A stretch of 64,000 nt of DNA from Aradus depressus (GCA_963662175.1 OY759218.1:7246001-7310000); one strand, 5' to 3'. Shown: positions 20,675-31,838, counted from the first letter of the stretch. Notes: generated from the letters alone by a model not told the origin. Numbers and translations: made by a program.

Positions 20675-21764
20675 ATGGACAAGCAGGCTAGAGAACCGCT
20701 AGAGCACTCTTTGAGACTAACGAACTTTCTTCAGCCGAGTTATGGGAGCGATTATTGCAGACGAGATCGCGGCCCTAGAGCCAGGGAAGAGATTTGTGAC
20801 GTCTCTATGGGTGTCCATCCCCAGCTATCCCAGGAACAGTTAGACAAAGTCACACACACATAAAACAGACACTATTCTTTATTATTTGGGGATTATTTAT
20901 TAATTTACACTAACGGCCAACACCTCATTATAAAACAGTACACATAGAATTTCACATATACATTTATTGGGGACACGGGATTATTATTTAGTTATTTTTT
21001 TTGTAAATAGGATAAGGCAGACGGGGATTCTGGCACCCCCCTGGGGTTTAACATCGAGCATACCCCCCTTAGTCAAGTTCAATGATTCCAAAGTGAATGG
21101 CCAGGTTGTAGATAAAATTTTAGATTATAAGTTAGGATTATTGTTTTTTTTATTTTTAGTAATAGAGAAGTTTTCTTTATCTTTTTTATATATAGTATTA
21201 GAATCTTAGATAATAAGTTTTATTTTTTTGTTTATATTTAGATATAGGATGTTTTTTTTGTTTTTTTGTAATACTGTTAGTAATTGTTTTTATATTGATG
21301 TTGGAATAATTTAGGTTAGGTGTCATTTTAATTCTGTATAATTGTAGGACGGGGCAGACGAGGTCAAAGACTAGGGATTCCAAGAGGGATTGACCTACGT
21401 ATATGAGTTTGATTAGAAAAGCAGATCCGACTAGGCTGACAGTGAGGCGATGGCACACATTTGTGTCCGATCAGTGTACCTGTTAATAATGTCACATTAA
21501 CTCATCTTTATTCAATTTGACCATGATGTTAACCCAATGAGAGCCTTGTAAATATATTTGTCGCATATATCCAGGTATGGACCTTATTTATTATGATGCA
21601 GTGTCGACCATGGTAGGTCAAATGTCAATTTTGTTACTTTATTTAAGAAATCCTAGGGCAAGGAGCCGAATGTATACATGATTGGAGGGGGAGGAATATT
21701 ATAAATTGGAAGGGATTCCCAGAATTGAAATTTTTTTTACTAATTGAGAAGGAGAGTTGTTACA
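20675..21764 (+). repeat. 3' non-coding part and remnant 3' LTR
   Basis: No assignable coding after 20674. A polypurine stretch GGAGGGGGAGGAA at 21685-21697 is a good plus-strand primer candidate. After it only about 67 bp remain before the LTR terminus, against 1149 bp in the left LTR. The right LTR is therefore mostly deleted, or the polypurine call is wrong. The last 20 bases (GAGAAGGAGAGTTGTTACAA) match the left LTR end plus one base. Confidence 0.55.
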
Positions 21765-21779
21765 ATATATATATATATA

Positions 21780-22640
21780 TATTGTGACGGTTCGAACGAC
21801 CTGTCGCATGCTGGAAACCCAGGAAAATGGGTATTATTAAAATATTAGAACCCTGAGATTATTTTTAAGAGTACCCCATAGCGGTTGTCTCAATATATAT
21901 AGGTGTATATATATAATATACTTTGGTCATATTGACCCGATCATTAATCTGAGAACACGTAAATGCTTGGAAATTTAATAAGAATCTCTTTTTCGCTATG
22001 GCTAACGCTTTTCGCATAAATCTATCTGGACGAAAAATAGTTATACCGCCTCAAATAATGTAAAATAACTTTCCGTAGGAAATATTTCAAAGTAATGTTT
22101 AATTTGTAACTCATAGCAACGAATTATACAATATTTTATTATTAATGGTAGTTCAATATCCAAAAATATGGATATTAATTGTTTAATATATTAAAATACA
22201 TATAATCAGCAAGATGGATATATTTGGATTGGAAGGCAGGAAATCAACAGGAAGTCGTTAGAAGACCCCCAGCGGTCCTGAGTATGTAAGGGTGGAGGAT
22301 TGGGCAACCAATAGGCACTCAGAAGAGTCCCGGGCGGGAAAAAATGGATGGGAGCGAGCCGCACCCAGCTAGGGAGAACTAGCTTCACTTCGCCAGACGC
22401 CACCGAGGAGAGAGGTCCACTTCTGGAACCAGCCCTTGCCCATCCAACATTCCAGGGCCAGATCTAAGTCGGTCACCTGTCCAAAGAAGAAGATGCCTTG
22501 GAGCTCACTACAATTTTGAGACAGATAGCAGAGATTGATGATTGAATAAATCTAGAACCCAACAGCAATCGCAACGAACAACGAACAAAGGCTACAAGGT
22601 ACCGTTAGACAATAAACAATTATACCAATATCTTTTAGGA
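21780..22640 (+). repeat. Possible solo LTR
   Basis: Begins TGTGACGG right after the (TA)n tract. The GC-richer second half (22210-22580) has paired CCAAT-type boxes (GGATTGGGCAACCAATAGG), a GTATGTAAGGG TATA-like sequence at about 22283 and GAATAAAT at about 22543. This promoter plus polyadenylation layout resembles an LTR. No matching copy, primer site or target duplication was found, so this stays tentative. 22640-22920 is AT-rich without genes. Confidence 0.3.
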
Positions 22641-22924
22641 GTATTACTTTAATTTTTTTGAAGGATTCTGAGGAACAATTATAAAGTTTTAAGAATGTTT
22701 ATAACGAATATCTAATCTAATAAGGATGGAGTAAATTTTCTTTTATGTATTTTGCACCTCATGTCATCTTGATTTTTCAAAACTGTTTACTCTTGGCGAA
22801 CCCACGCATTCGAAGGAAGGTAAAAATTATTTTTCAACAACATTCATTTTACAAATCAACATATAATTCACTTTACAGTTGTTTTATTATAAATGCATTT
22901 TAAGAAAAGAAAAAATATATATGT

Positions 22925-23040
22925 GAGTTGGCCAATACAGGATATTCTTGTATGGTTGATATCAACCACGCAATTACAAATCTCTCTCTCTTCCCCTTCC
23001 CAGTAACAATTTCATTTCATTCTGACATTATTAATGGGTA
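22925..23040 (+). repeat. Family B copy
   Basis: GAGTTGGCCAATACAGGATATTCTTGTATGG, ATCAACCACGCAATTAC, TTCATTTCATTCTGACATTA in B order. 23040-23540 shows nothing assignable. Confidence 0.65.
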
Positions 23041-23550
23041 AAAGATCACATCACATTTCTTTTTTCTTTCTTTTCTATATTTCGCATATTTGTGACCAGA
23101 GGAACGGATGTAAGAAGGTCCCAAAATCTCGTCGTGAAAACAACGTATAAAATTTTCTCAACATCTTTAGGGTTTGAACGATGTTATGGTTGGAATGTTG
23201 TTTATTAACAACTCCCATTGATTTAAAAAAAATTATATTTTTGTTTTCAATTTTGGTACAGTTGAAGACAATCACAGATTTTTACAAGCACCAAAAATAT
23301 TAATCTTCAATCTTTTTTGAAATATTTGTAGCACTCTCTCGGAAAAATACATTTCAATCTAATTGTATAATTCTGTGAATATATTTAGGATAGTTATGTT
23401 ATAAATAATACATATTCTTTAAGGACCAATAAGATATTAGTAAATGTTTCAACTTTTTTTATGGAGTACTTTTTTCAAAATTAATTCCCAAAAAAATACC
23501 TTATTTCCGGGCGGCAAAGTAGAAACCCCCTTTAAAAAATCTGACTGACA

Positions 23551-23893
23551 TTAATGATCTCTTTGAACAAGGTAAAACTTTCTGTCTTTATAAGAGGTCT
23601 CTTTTGTTCTCCTCTGGGAAATATAAGAATACTCGTAGACCACTTTATTTCGGAGATCCCGAGGGTAGAGGGCTTTCAAAATCTTAGCTTGATTCATGGC
23701 TCCCCTAAGGAGCTCCCTGATTCTATCATCACTTTCATCGGGTAACAGAAGCAGTAACAGTTCTGAAGATATCCTCGCCTTCCCTATATATGGGGGCCCA
23801 TCCATAGACAAATCGAACAGAAACTTAGTTCGAGTCTTACTGCCCAACTTTGAACATTGAACATTCCAGAATATGGCACTATCTCCCTCAAGA
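23551..23893 (-). pseudogene. Unidentified reading frame, possibly retroelement gag
   Basis: A - strand frame opens after a TGA at about 23895 and runs about 110 codons to 23551 without interruption. It reads FLEGDSAIFWN near the start, then GPPYIGKARISSELLLLLLP, RIRELLRGAMNQAKIL and KALYPRDLRNKVVYEYSY. The composition is protein-like (no homopolymer bias). FLEGDSA..W is reminiscent of the capsid region of gag proteins (LEG.A..W), but the rest does not clearly follow that pattern. No ATG near the start and no splice evidence. A host exon fragment cannot be excluded. Confidence 0.35.
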
Positions 23894-23899
23894 AATTGA

Positions 23900-24220
23900 T
23901 AGAATCACCTCACCCCAGGGCCGTTCGCGCAGGATCTCTGTATTGAGGAGAGGGAGAGGGTGTTCGTAGGGTTTCAGCATGTATGGGGGGAGTTTGCAAG
24001 ATTTCTGCATGTGGGGGGAAGAGCTCGCAGCATCTCTGCATGGAAGGGGAAGGGTTTTTGTAGGTAAGAGGGGGAGCTTGCAAGGATCTCTGCATGAATG
24101 GGGAGGGGTTTGTAGGGGGAGGGGGGGGGGGGGGGGGGGAGGGGGGGGGGGGGGGGGGAGGCGGGATTCGTAAGATCTTTCCATGGAAAGGAGGAGGGGA
24201 GTTCGCAGTTCTCTACATCA
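23900..24220. repeat. Purine-rich minisatellite with two long G tracts
   Basis: Irregular units of about 30-50 bp begin ATCTCTGCATG (for example 23968-23980, 24001-24012, 24032-24044, 24087-24098), each followed by GGGGGGAAG.G and GCTTGCAAG or GTTTGTAGG. The array culminates in G19-A-G18 at 24121-24158. The + strand is strongly G-rich. Proline-rich open frames on the - strand are artefacts of this. Confidence 0.85.
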
Positions 24221-24439
24221 AAAATGTTGTATTTCAAGGTAGAGAAATATCAGGCTTGTGATAAAACAAACTCAAAAAATATCTGCCAAGCTTTCGACCC
24301 TGGGTGTGCTTACTTCAGGGCCTGTTTTAACTACACTCTACTTCCGACTAATAATTTGTAATATTCAAAATATATGGACATTAAAATTTTTAATATTTAA
24401 GTAAAAATGAAAATGCAGATGGAAGTGTAAAAGGTGGAG

Positions 24440-24785
24440 GTTGAGTCCCCCCTCTGATCCCCCCTTCTCCTTCCGCTGATTCCGCTAAAAATTAAGAGGT
24501 GACGTCCTAATAGCGTTGTGAATTTACATATGAAATTTCGTGACAATACATTCATTACAAAGGCAGTTATTAGAGTTTTTGTGACAAGCCTCCCACCTTC
24601 CCTTTGGCCGAATTAGCTGAAAATCAATAGATGTCGTCCTTAGAGGGTTCTGCATACGATCGTGTTCACAGACAGACAGATTTTCATTTTATTTTTGGAA
24701 TCAGGAGGTTGAAAAACATGAAATTCCGTTGAAAACACCGCATCGAATTTTTGAAACATTACATACTAGGTACTTGGTATAGTTG
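24440..24785 (-). repeat. Family A, hairpin-side part
   Basis: TTGAGTCCCCCCTCTGATCC, AATTACATATGAAATTTCGTG-type modules, TTTGGCCGAATTAGCTGAAAATCAATAG, then GAAATTCCGTTGAAAAC and a decayed hairpin (24765-24785). 24785-25130 shows no gene. Confidence 0.8.
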
Positions 24786-25139
24786 TAGAAGTGAAAGGGG
24801 GTTGAAAAAGGATGTAGAAAGGAAGGAAGGGGATTCACTGAGGTTTTTGTTTATTTTAAAGAAGTGTCTAAACTGCAAACCAATATTTTAACGAAAAGAC
24901 ATTTTTTTTTTTAATTCCTGAAACTAGGCGTGAACCATGTAGCGAGGATGGAAGGTGCAGGTGGGATTAGTGCGGTATGAACGGGTGGAATGTGATGGGT
25001 GGCCAGCCCCAATGTAGGGAATGCCATGGCTTATCCAGTCTATCTCTCTTCCCATTGTAACTGAACCCCGAGTCTCGTTTTAAACTGTTTCCAATGGTAA
25101 CCTCAGCTCACCTTCAATGCCCTTTATGTTAACTATAGT

Positions 25140-25578
25140 AAAGACCACAAGGTGGAAGTGGTGAGTGGTGGGAGGAGGAAGATTGGTAAGGAAGAGGGAG
25201 AGTGGACGAGAAAATAAGAGTGGAGGGGGAGGGAGAATGGTGGGGAAAGAGAAGAAGAATGGTGAGGAAGAGGGAGAGTGGTAGGGAGAAGAAGAGTGGT
25301 GGGGGAGGGAGAATGGTGAGGAAGAAGAGTGGTGGGGGAAGAGAGGAAGAATGGTGAGAGAGAAGGAGAATGGTGGGGAAGAGGGAGTGTGGTAGGGAGA
25401 AGAAGAGTGGTGGGGGAGGGAGAATGGTGGAGAAAGAGAGTGGTGGGGAAGAGAGGAAGAATGGTATGGAAAAGGGAGAATAGTAGGGAAGAGGGAGAGT
25501 GGTAGGGAAAAGAAGAGTGGCGGTGGAGGGAGAGTGGTGGGGAAGGAAGGGAGAGTGGTGAAGAAGAAGGAAAATGGG
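25140..25578. repeat. Homopurine minisatellite, about 440 bp
   Basis: The + strand is nearly all G and A with regular T at GAGAGTGGT or GAGAATGGT. Subunits of 15-33 bp (GAGAGTGGTGGGGAAGA and variants) alternate. It can form triplex (H-DNA) structure in principle. The 150-codon Ser/Pro/Leu frame on the - strand is a by-product. Confidence 0.9.
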
Positions 25579-25591
25579 TGAACATTTTTCT

Positions 25592-26148
25592 TGAGGATGA
25601 AGCTATCGTAATAAATAACGTAATATATTACGTAGATCGATCATAGATAAATTGCAATAATTATAGAGAGTACATTAGGCACTTGTTAGTTTGTATACGA
25701 AATATTAATAATAGAGTAATGTAATTTTGACGCCAATGAGTTGCTTTTTTATTGAGTACAAGCTATTTGTTTATAAGTATCATAATTTTGGCACAGGAAA
25801 ATAAAAAACGCAAAATGGTACAGATGTCCCCGGTGACGATCTCCTATTAAAGCATATAGGTTTCCGTTGGATAATGCATGACAATGTTTTTTAAAACTCC
25901 AATTGAATATTTGTCTTCGAGTTTCACCAGAAGAAAGAAAATAAATATCCTGAAAGTTTTTATTTTTCAAATATATATTATATTAATTTTTTGTGTTTTT
26001 CAACATCCGCGAAGGAGGTCGGAGGCTGGAATTGCCTACAGAGAAGCAAAGCCGTTGAGGATGAAGCTATCGTAATAAATAACGCAATATATTACTCATA
26101 GATAAATTACAATAATTATAGAGAGTACACTTGGCACTTGTTAGTTTG
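25592..26148 (+). repeat. Pair of ~95-bp direct repeats, 465 bp apart
   Basis: 25592-25693 and 26057-26148 share GAGGATGAAGCTATCGTAATAAATAACG, AATATATTAC, GATAAATT.CAATAATTATAGAGAGTACA and GGCACTTGTTAGTTTG. The second copy lacks about 11 bp after ATATTAC. The 360 bp between has no coding signal. This is either a segmental tandem duplication or the two ends of an unrecognised element. Confidence 0.85.
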
Positions 26149-26276
26149 GAGATGTAAGTACAGAAGACATGCATTTGTACATTCGACAATTAGTAGAAAC
26201 AATTAAATAATTACCTAAATTCAATGAAATAATTAGTTTATTATTAATTTATGTACTTGACATGGAACTCAACTTC

Positions 26277-26875
26277 ATGTATTCCCCAGATATACGATGT
26301 ATAGGGGAAGTTATGTAATCGCTTAGAAATTATTTATATCGATATTTTCAACTGAATCGCATATATTTCGACCCCCGATTACAAAAATGAAAAAAAAAAA
26401 AAAAAAAAAAATTTCCCGTCTGTGTGTCTGTGAACACGATTACTTCCTATAGACATGAATGAATGACACCATGATCGAATGTATTCACACGAAATTTTAT
26501 ATTTGTATCCTGAACTCCATTTGGACGACACATTGATTTTCAGCCAAATCGGCCAAATATAAGGGTGGATTAGGGGAAGGGTTTAACACAAAAGCTCTGA
26601 TAACTGTCGATGTAATGAATGTTCTAACACGGCATTGTATCCAAAACCCCATAAGGACAAAACTTACCAATTTTCAGTCAAATCGGAGAAAGAGAAGGGG
26701 AGGGGAAACCCCAATAACCATCCATGTAATGAATTCATAAACACAAAATTTAGTTTCAGGAATCAAAAGTCCCAGTGTATGTCAATTATTGATTTTCAAC
26801 ACAAATGGTCAATTGGTTTTAGAGGGAGCGCGAAAACGTAATTGATTAGTTCTTGTTGGGGAAATACAAGTCACA
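26277..26875 (+). repeat. Family A, near full length
   Basis: The hairpin end at 26282-26310 (TTCCCCAGATATACGATGTATAGGGGAAG) is followed by three modules (TGAATGTATTCACACGAAATTT; TGAATGTTCTAACACGG; TGAATTCATAAACACAAAATTTAG). The other end is TGTTGGGGAAATACAAGTCAC at about 26855-26875. An A21 tract interrupts at 26390-26411. About 595 bp. 26900-27700 shows no gene. Confidence 0.85.
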
Positions 26876-27708
26876 AACAATCGGTCTCAAAATCATTGAA
26901 CATTTCAACTTATTTCTAAAATCATGTCATCAAATCATCAAAACTAAAAATTACTAACAGGGCAAATAACTTAGACTTAAGGTAACCTGCTAATAATATA
27001 TACAGCTGTACTGCCTCGAGCTAGTAATTTCATTTTTGGAAATACAAAACTCAAAACAAACTATTTTTGGCGAATATTAGCACATATTGATTTGAAATCT
27101 ATGTATACTTATTGAGTGAATTTTCCAAAAAATATATCTGGAATCTTCTAAAATTGAAAATTACAACTACTAAAGTGATTTGAAATCTCAGGCCCAATAG
27201 TGTCATTGTTACATTGTGATTGGTCTAAAACATGGATAAATGGGATGGATCTTATTTCTGCGTAATTACCTGAAATGGCAAATAATGATATAATTTCAAA
27301 TTAGGTACAAAAAAAATAAGAATTTTATTGGTACATTAAGGTAAAAAAAAAACATAATTTAATCTTGATAAAATACTTTGACTTTGATCTTATGTAAGTT
27401 TTTTGTTTTAAATCTACTACTCTCGCGCTAAGAAATGACGCTATTGGATAGCGCCATCTGTACTTAGTTCTCAAATTCAGTATTGAATCCTACAGAAATC
27501 ATATGGTCTCAGTACTTCTAGACATTTTTTAATTCTATTGTCTCGCTGACTAGGGATTTCCCTATTGCTTGAATTTTGAAAAATAATTGTCATTTTAGTA
27601 TCATTTATTTATTATACCTGACATGTCTGGATTTTTACATCCACTATTATTTAAAGCTTGGGTACAAGCTGCTCAAACTGTCTTTTATTTTATCAATACC
27701 ATCATTGC

Positions 27709-27880
27709 GGGGGGGGGGGGGGGGGGGGGGGGGGAAGGGTCAAATTAGCTTTAAAAAAGCCTTACGTAATTTATGAATGGCCCCTAAGGATAATATTTAG
27801 TTTTAGCCCAAAGGATCGATTGTATTTAGAGAGAGAGCGAAAACGTTATTGGTAATTCGTTGCAGTTTATACATCATACA
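27709..27880 (+). repeat. G26 tract and family A fragment
   Basis: G26 at 27709-27734. 27795-27860 is the family A segment TTTTAGCCCAAAGGATCGATTG...GAGAGAGAGCGAAAACGTTATTGG. 27880-28820 has nothing I can assign. Confidence 0.6.
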
Positions 27881-28825
27881 GCTGGTGAAGTAAAAACAAA
27901 ACAAAAAAAAAAAGTTTTCTTTTAAGATAGGAAGAAGGAGGTTATGGGCCCTGAGGTTGAGGTGGGGTTCAGTTTATCTATGAACAGACTATACTCACGT
28001 TACTCACGATATGTTTCAGGTAAGGCCGTGGTCCGGGGTTCAGACTGGAGACTGGAGAGCGTGGGCACCTTGGTAACGAGATGCTCTCCTCACATCTCAA
28101 CGTTTCTACTCTCTCAGCTCAACTCAACATAGATAACTTCCTCAAATAACTACCTACTCATGTGAAGATTATTAAGGAAATATAAATATAAATATACCAG
28201 AACAAAACATGTTTGTTGACTAAATATATGTACCTACTTACAGAACCTTCATGGATTACAATATAATACTTGCACTGTTAAAATATACATATTATGTATT
28301 TCCATTACATATTATGTAGTCACTTGATAAGTTCCATGGTTATGTTCATAATAATAATGAACTTATTGAATGGATATTATAGTTTATACTATTATAGTGT
28401 AAAGAGACATTTCCACATTATTTTTATTATTTTTTTCTCGTATATGTTTTAACCTTTATTTTTAGGTTTAATAAGTGTTAATTGTATTATTTGTAAACTA
28501 TCTTGATAAATATTTGCGCAAATAATAATTATTATTACTAAAGACGAAATAGTAACAACTTCCTAAATTTCTTTTTATTGAAAATTATAGTTTGATAATA
28601 ATGAAATCTAAGTTAAGAAACCTGGACATATTGTAGAATATCGTAATGAATAAAAAAAACGTATTTTCTGAATTTTTGTGTCTGTTCCACAAAAAATGTA
28701 TACATAAACTACTGTTTTTGACATTACACTATCGTCAAGTTTAGTTATAAGTTATAGTTTGCTAAATCCGAACCGTTCTGTAGATAAGTAACACAGATAA
28801 TGACGAGTTTGGAGTAATGGGTGGT

Positions 28826-28851
28826 GGGGGGGGGGGGGGGGGGGGGGGGGG
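28826..28851. repeat. G26 tract at the 5' break of the R1 fragment
   Basis: An uninterrupted run of 26 G. LINE coding sequence begins immediately after it. Confidence 0.95.
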
Positions 28852-28854
28852 TAT

Positions 28855-29808
28855 AGATTCACAGATTTCCGACACATAGATTCCCGGCCTACTCCCAGTC
28901 TCTGGCAAGGTGCTGGAGACTCTGATCTTCTCCGGAATTCGGGCCCGGGTACAGCCCTTCGTGTCGCACAGACAGTTCGGATGCATGAGAGGCAGATCCA
29001 CTGAGGATGCATTGAGGATGCTGCCACGCCCCACACTGTTGCCATCAAGGTTAGGACAACAGCCATCTTTAGCGCTCTGAGCTCCCTAGCACGAGCGACA
29101 TGGGGCCTCGGCTACTCTGCGTGTGAAACTATTTACATCGGAGTTTTCGAGGCTGTGGCAAGGTACACCGCTGCCGGATGGTGGAATCGCCCCACCAAAC
29201 GGGAGCGTACGTTGCTACTACAAGCTCAAAGAGCAGCCCTCCTCAGGGTGACCAAGGCCTACCGTACAGTTTCCACGGCTGCGCTGCAGGTGCTGGTGGG
29301 GGCTCCACCCTTAGACCTAGTCTTGGACGGAACCCTGCCTGCTCGTGTGGCGGCGTCGAGACTGCGGAACACGTAGTCCTCGAATGCCCACTATACGATG
29401 GGCCCAGGGCGGCGCTGATCCGCCGGACAGGTTCGTATCTGGGACTGGACCTGCCGGGACTTATGACGGAGGCTGGTTACCTGGCTTTTGGCCGGTTCGT
29501 CTCCTCCTGGCGGACAATCAAGAAAGCCTTCTAACCCGGCGCCGGGGACCCCGCCGACCGCCGACAGGCGCTGCGGCGGCTGCCCCGGGCTTAGGGAAGC
29601 AGGCAGAAAAGAACCCTCGACAAAATCCCGAGCTATTTCGGTGTGAAGCGCCGAAAAAAAACCAAGGACGACCATGGACCGTAGCCATCGAGCCGGTCCA
29701 CGGCCGTCCACAACATCATGTAAATATTGTATATATAAACATAGGAAGATAGGGTGATGTGACCCCCCCCCCCCTCAGGGGGTCAGGAGCACCTAATTAA
29801 AAAAAAAA
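28855..29808 (+). mobile_element. R1-clade LINE, 5'-truncated and internally deleted, 3' end intact
   Basis: The region is clearly GC-richer than its surroundings. In order: the fingers region of reverse transcriptase (LPVSGKVLE, then RQFG.MRGRSTEDALRML at 28900-29020, frames shifted); a jump to the post-RT region (ATWGLGYSACETIYIGVFEA and RTVSTAALQVLVGAPPLDL at 29098-29330); and the C-terminal zinc knuckle CSCGGVETAEHVVLECPLYD (29340-29400). The protein ends at a TAA near 29532. The 3' UTR of about 265 bp includes a C12 run (29763-29774) and ends in A10 at 29799-29808. The missing piece is the catalytic palm. Confidence 0.88.
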
Positions 29809-29921
29809 GATTCCCGGGGACACAGTCCACAGTTTGCGTGGTTAGCGCTGCGTTTTTGTTATTCATTTGGGAGACTCGGACCTCTAGAAGCTCCCCCTGA
29901 GGTAACCACTGACTGTAATAC

Positions 29922-30081
29922 TTAAGCTGACTTTACATGAGGAGCAAAAATGCAAAGCGCAGAAGCAGCAAAAGTACGCTGTGGTTTCTGTGCTTTTAGA
30001 ATTAAATGACTCATATCCAATAGCGTGCATTTGCTGCTGCTGCGCTTTGCATTTTTACTGCGCATGTAAAATCAGCTTTAA
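29922..30081. mobile_element. Fold-back MITE flanked by TTAA (piggyBac-like)
   Basis: TTAA at 29922-29925 and 30078-30081 flank 152 bp whose ends are inverted repeats of about 60 bp. The left end is GCTGACTTTACATGAGGAGC, then AAAAATGCAAAGCGCAG.AGCAGCAAA. The right end in reverse complement is GCTGATTTTACATGCGCAG, then the same. The loop is about 40 bp. TTAA target choice and duplication are the mark of piggyBac transposases. No coding capacity. Confidence 0.85.
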
Positions 30082-30236
30082 GAGTATGAAGTATAACATA
30101 AATGAAGATTTTGAACGAGGAATTGAAATGATCGAATTTATGTATATTTAAATAAATGTAATATGACTTGTTTTGTACATGTACATTTAAGTAAAGCACA
30201 ATTTTCGTAATCTTGATTTTTAGCTCTGGTCACGTG

Positions 30237-30259
30237 CCCCCCCCCCCCCCCCCCCCCCC
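30237..30259. repeat. C23 tract
   Basis: An uninterrupted run of 23 C. From 30260 to 31490 I find no gene or known repeat. The open frames there are short and without domain. Confidence 0.9.
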
Positions 30260-31496
30260 TGGCTACTCTCCTGAATTCATATATACATATTTACACAGGC
30301 ACAAGAAGATGGGCAAACAAATATGACTTAGACTCAAATGAAGTGGTAGAGGAACAGGGTCGGAAGCGCATCGTGGACTCCAGGACTCCAGGACTGACCA
30401 CGGTGCTAGAGCTACATCAACCTTTAAAAAGCCCGAATTCTGTCCCCCTTCTCCGAAAAATCTGCTCTACTGGCCTGGGTCAGTGTTCTTGTTTTGGGTC
30501 AACCGCCTGTTTCCCAATTGCTTTCGCTTACTCGTTATGCTAACCGAGCCACATTTCACAGCAACACACAATTTTCATTTTTTTATCTACTTTTTGTAAT
30601 TCCTTGCTCATATTTAAGGTAATCCTTATTATTATTTAATATTTATATTATTTGTTATATCTTTATATTTAACAGTTTTCGCCCCTTGTCTCTACCGACG
30701 TTATATTTCCCCCTTACCATTATTTCCCAATAATCCTGATTAAATAGTAGCAATTGTCAAAATAGCTTGTCAGGCAAATTTCCTTTCAGTATATCCTTTC
30801 TTTCTCTTCATAAATTGAGAGCTAACTTCCTCCAGTACCTATTTGACAAAAGACAGATTTGGGGCCCTCACACATGAAAGACAAGAAGTGAATAAAGTTT
30901 AAACTTCTTTCGAAGCTACTTAGGAGACGATCTGTGGAGTGCAGTTCTGACTGAGTCTTGGAGTCCTCGTCCAGAGAACAATGGAAAAATGAAACAATGG
31001 TCTCCGTTTTACGTGTCAAACCTCTCCCTCAAGAGACCTTCCAATCCCTTTTGTCTGCAGTGTTGTCACTTTACAACGTTGTCACTTTACAACTAAAACT
31101 TTTGGAGCAAACTTCCAACTTCCCAAACCCTTTTACCTTAACAGTTGTCTGAACTATTCTTAAAATGTTTCAGATAAACAAACAGTCTTCATATTAGACA
31201 CATATCACTTCGAAACTATTACTTTTCTTGATTCTTATGTCATTTTCATATCTTGTATGACATATTATTTGATTTCCCAGCTATAGGAAGGAAACTCAGA
31301 AGAGGAAACCCTTTACACGGAAACGGAATTTTATTCTCACTGTTCAAAAACACACCGTAAAGGTCAGTAGAATGTACGTTATTGTTTTATTTATTAAATT
31401 AAATTTTTTCATTTATTCATTTATATATTTTTTATTTATTTATTTAGACTTTCTTATTCATTCATTTATAATTGATTAATATATATATTTATTTCA

Positions 31497-31838
31497 GAGG
31501 GCGCCGGTAGCTCAGTGGTATGCGTGCTTGTCTTCTAAGCTCAAGATCGTGGGTTCGAAACGCGACCGAGGCCCTTAGTTTATTTTATCTGGGACGTAAA
31601 ATAAACTTAAGCACGCCGTCCTTCGCATGGGACGTTAAGCGATGGCCCTGAGCCTGTACGATGTCAGGTACTCGTTAAAGACCCCTGCCCTAGGTGAATA
31701 AAGATTTAGGGTAGGCAACATCTAGGACTCCCACAGTCAAGTCGGGCTCATGTCCACCAGAGTGACGAAAGAGCGCTCTGGTAGTAGGCGATATGACCTG
31801 GTAGTTAAAGCCCGGGCATGAGTCATAAAACCTAACCT
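31497..31838 (+). mobile_element. SINE1 copy, best-preserved head
   Basis: GGGCGCCGG start, box A TAGCTCAGTGG at 31508-31518, box B GGTTCGAAAC at 31552-31561. The acceptor-like GGGC...GCCC pairs around about 76 bp. The body has GGACGTTAAGCGATGGCCC, ACTCGTTAAAGACCCCTGCC and GAGTGACGAAAGAGCGCTCTGG. It ends CATAAAACCTAACCTA. No protein. It is the longest copy (about 340 bp) and the best guide to the family consensus. Confidence 0.93.

Larger units (their letters stand above)
18293..21764 (+). mobile_element. Gypsy-like LTR retrotransposon, large internal deletion
   Basis: The left LTR (18293-19441, TG...CA) is followed by a lysine-tRNA primer-binding site at 19444-19461. A gag-like start codon lies at 19877. 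The only surviving pol signal is the end of integrase near 20540-20640. The right end repeats the last 20 bases of the left LTR (21745-21764). Both sides abut (TA)n. The 3.5-kb span compares with 6-8 kb for full Gypsy-type elements. Protease, reverse transcriptase, RNase H and the integrase core are absent, so it is non-autonomous. Confidence 0.8.

Noticed and set aside
21780..22640. 3' LTR partner of the 18.3-kb LTR
   Set aside because: It does not share recognisable sequence with the left LTR beyond generic CCAAT-type boxes, so it is listed only as a possible separate solo LTR.
23888..24237. Proline-rich proteins on the - strand
   Set aside because: They overlap in two frames and derive from poly(G) and the purine-rich minisatellite.
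25133..25585. 150-codon Ser/Pro-rich protein on the - strand
   Set aside because: It is a translation of a homopurine minisatellite; low complexity and no start context.
31497..31574. tRNA gene
   Set aside because: The same head occurs in five other copies with a shared downstream body. It is the SINE1 head.
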